From NCBI GenBank assembly GCA_045531585.1, contig JAZSEH010000014.1:1-13581 (forward strand): a stretch of 13,581 nucleotides of DNA, in the 5' to 3' direction. The notes beneath the pieces are model-generated. The model worked only from the letters and a program-made list of their open reading frames with translations, searched no databases and was not told the origin of the DNA. This DNA is from SIG587 sp045531585. GTDB taxonomy: Bacteria; Bacillota; Clostridia; Oscillospirales; Acutalibacteraceae. Positions 11,922 to 13,581 of this stretch are shown one piece after another; position 1 is the first letter of the stretch, and each line of letters begins with the position of its first letter. The translations under genes were made by a program, and so were the position numbers.

Positions 11922-13400
11922 ATGAGCAATGCAAATATTTATCAAGATATAGCAACAAGAACGGGCGGTGACATCTATCTGGGAATAGTTGGTCCCGTAA
12001 GAACAGGAAAATCAACCTTTATAAAGAAATTTATGGATGAGCTTGTTATTCCTAATATTTCCGAAGAATTTGAAAAGGAGAGAGCAACTGACGAATTACC
12101 GCAATCTTCCTCAGGCAGAACTATTATGACAACCGAGCCAAAGTTCATACCTGAGAATGCCGTTACCATAAATATTGACAAAAATTCATCTTTTAACGTA
12201 CGTCTAATTGATTGCGTAGGTTATATAGTACCAAGCTCACTGGGATATATTGAGGATGACCAGCCAAGAATGGTTATGACACCTTGGTTTGAGCAACCGG
12301 TACCATTTAATATGGCGGCAGAAATAGGCACAAAAAAGGTAATTACAGAGCATTCAACCATTGGACTTGTAATAACAACAGATGGAAGCATCAGCGATAT
12401 TCCCAGAGAGGAATATGAACAAGCAGAAGAGCGTGTAATTGATGAGTTAAAACAAATAAATAAACCGTTTGTTATATTACTTAACTGTATGTATCCCGAT
12501 TCTGAAGAATCTAAAGAACTTGCTGACGTTCTTAGTAAAAAATATTCTGTACCAGTGATGCCTGTTAACTGCCTTGAGTTGACTAACAATGATATAAAAG
12601 CAATTTTAGGACAGATTTTATACCAATTTCCTGTTAAAGAAATTGTTTTTGATATGCCAAAATGGATAAATGCGTTATCTTTAGAGCATTGGCTTAGAAA
12701 AGATATAGTTTCGTCAATTAAAAGAGGTATAGATAGAATTAAACTGATTAGAGATATACATCTTATCAATGATGAAATTGCAAACAATAAGTATATTGAG
12801 CAGCTTAATATAGCAAAAATTGACCTTGGAAAGGGAAGAGCAGAGCTTAAACTGTTTATTTCTCCGGATTTGTTTTATAAAATACTTGAAGAACAAACCG
12901 GTATTGTTATAAATGACGAAATGGAACTTTTACAAAACATAACCGAGCTTTCAAAAATGAAAAAAGATTATATGCGGGTTAAGGACGCTCTTGATGAGGT
13001 TGAGGCTACAGGGTACGGAATTGTTATGCCTTCCATTGAGGAACTGACCCTTGAAGAACCGGAAATAATGAAGCAGGGGGGACGTTATGGTGTAAGACTT
13101 CGTGCATCAGCTCCATCAATTCATTTAATGAAAGCAAATATAAACACAGAGGTCAGTCCCATAGTTGGCAGTGAAAAACAAAGTGAAGATTTGGTTATGT
13201 ATTTACTAAGTGAATTTGAAGAGGACCCGGTAAAAATTTGGGATTCAAATATTTTTGGTAAATCCTTGCACGAGCTTGTAAATGAAGGACTGCATACAAA
13301 GCTTTCAAGAATGCCAAGTGATGCACGTATGAGAATACAGGAAACTATCGAAAGAGTAATAAACGAAGGCTGCAACGGGTTAGTTTGCATTATTTTATAA
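11922..13400 (+). CDS. spoIVA: Stage IV sporulation protein A (spore coat basement ATPase)
   Basis: A 492-residue protein, exactly the usual length, beginning MSNANIYQDIATRTGGDIYLGIVGPVR. The start at 11922 follows GGAGG at about ten bases; the frame is open 19 codons upstream without a ribosome binding site. The TRAFAC-type GTPase fold with Walker A GPVRTGKST (24-32) and Walker B-like LIDCVGY (95-101) is present, followed by the middle domain and the C-terminal region ending NGLVCIIL that anchors it to SpoVM and the forespore membrane. Family knowledge: SpoIVA hydrolyses ATP to polymerise irreversibly around the forespore as the base of the coat. It is transcribed away from the two-component operon. 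Confidence 0.97.
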   Translation: MSNANIYQDIATRTGGDIYLGIVGPVRTGKSTFIKKFMDELVIPNISEEFEKERATDELPQSSSGRTIMTTEPKFIPENAVTINIDKNSSFNVRLIDCVGYIVPSSLGYIEDDQPRMVMTPWFEQPVPFNMAAEIGTKKVITEHSTIGLVITTDGSISDIPREEYEQAEERVIDELKQINKPFVILLNCMYPDSEESKELADVLSKKYSVPVMPVNCLELTNNDIKAILGQILYQFPVKEIVFDMPKWINALSLEHWLRKDIVSSIKRGIDRIKLIRDIHLINDEIANNKYIEQLNIAKIDLGKGRAELKLFISPDLFYKILEEQTGIVINDEMELLQNITELSKMKKDYMRVKDALDEVEATGYGIVMPSIEELTLEEPEIMKQGGRYGVRLRASAPSIHLMKANINTEVSPIVGSEKQSEDLVMYLLSEFEEDPVKIWDSNIFGKSLHELVNEGLHTKLSRMPSDARMRIQETIERVINEGCNGLVCIIL

Positions 13401-13406
13401 TTTTAA

Positions 13407-13455
13407 AAAGGCTAAATGGATAGAATTAGTATTCATTTAGCCTTTACTTTTAAAA
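13407..13455 (+). terminator. Terminator of spoIVA
   Basis: AAAGGCTAAATG (13407-13418) pairs perfectly with CATTTAGCCTTT (13434-13445), followed by ACTTTTAAAA. It lies seven bases past the stop codon. The flanking A and T runs could allow action in both directions. Confidence 0.85.
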
Positions 13456-13524
13456 AACAACTAAAAAAGGGGAAGGGCTCAAAACTTATATCTCTTGGAT
13501 AAATGTAGGTTTTTCAAAATGATA

Positions 13525-13553
13525 TTGACTTTTTTCTCGGTATAGGGTATAAT
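13525..13553 (+). promoter_or_regulatory. Sigma-A promoter for a gene beyond the window
   Basis: TTGACT (13525-13530), a 17-base spacer and TATAAT (13548-13553) make a near-consensus housekeeping promoter reading out of the window. No start codon with a ribosome binding site is reached within the last 28 bases. Confidence 0.8.
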
Positions 13554-13581
13554 AAACCTATAATATAAGGTTTTTCATTTT

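Noticed and set aside
12221..12787. 188-codon minus-strand frame inside spoIVA
   Set aside because: Antisense shadow of spoIVA, with Ser/Ile-rich composition and no ribosome binding site.
1..13581. tRNA or rRNA genes
   Set aside because: No cloverleaf with a GGTTCGAATCC-like arm and no rRNA-like stretch was seen on either strand.

Overview
The window is low-GC DNA from a spore-forming Firmicute, most likely a member of the Clostridia (inference). It carries spoIIGA, sigE, cotJA, cotJB, cotJC and spoIVA, with strong AAGGAGG-type ribosome binding sites and compact operons. The genus cannot be set from the sequence alone.

Layout, right to left along the minus strand, where most genes lie. (1) 11740-8190: a three-gene operon with an OmpR-type response regulator, a membrane histidine kinase and a membrane-anchored HtrA-like serine protease, closed by a terminator. 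(2) 8069-6506: spoIIGA and sigE, the protease and pro-sigma factor of early mother-cell development, behind a promoter with a likely Spo0A box, then a terminator. (3) 6400-5856: cotJA and cotJB, followed at 5850 by cotJC, a coat-associated manganese catalase-like protein. cotJC is broken after codon 61 by a 5217-bp insertion (about 451-5667), and its remaining 131 codons resume at 450 and end at 55. A further gene starts at 17 and leaves the window. On the plus strand, spoIVA (11922-13400) faces away from the regulator operon, and a consensus sigma-A promoter at 13525-13553 points out of the window.

The central result is the insertion in cotJC. Removing 451-5667 rejoins ATT-GGT-ACA-GAA-GAG and gives an uninterrupted 192-codon cotJC with all five expected metal ligands. 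The insertion lies directly before the codons for the conserved E-x-x-H ligand pair. The element encodes a large serine recombinase of the class that excises skin-type elements from sigK in Bacillus and Clostridioides. It has no conjugation, phage-structural or resistance genes. The recombinase gene and the 109-codon gene before it are in the same orientation as cotJABC, with no visible terminator between, so mother-cell transcription from the cotJ promoter should run into the recombinase. I infer a skin-like, developmentally excised intervening element in cotJC, downstream of the sigE gene that would switch the locus on. This has not been tested.

The element also holds an intact tyrosine recombinase gene behind a 20-bp inverted repeat, about 170 bp of nearly back-to-back palindromes, an AT-rich region with TTACTTA motifs on a 24-bp pitch, an XRE repressor/membrane-protein pair with operator-like palindromes in its promoter, and two unrecognised small proteins.
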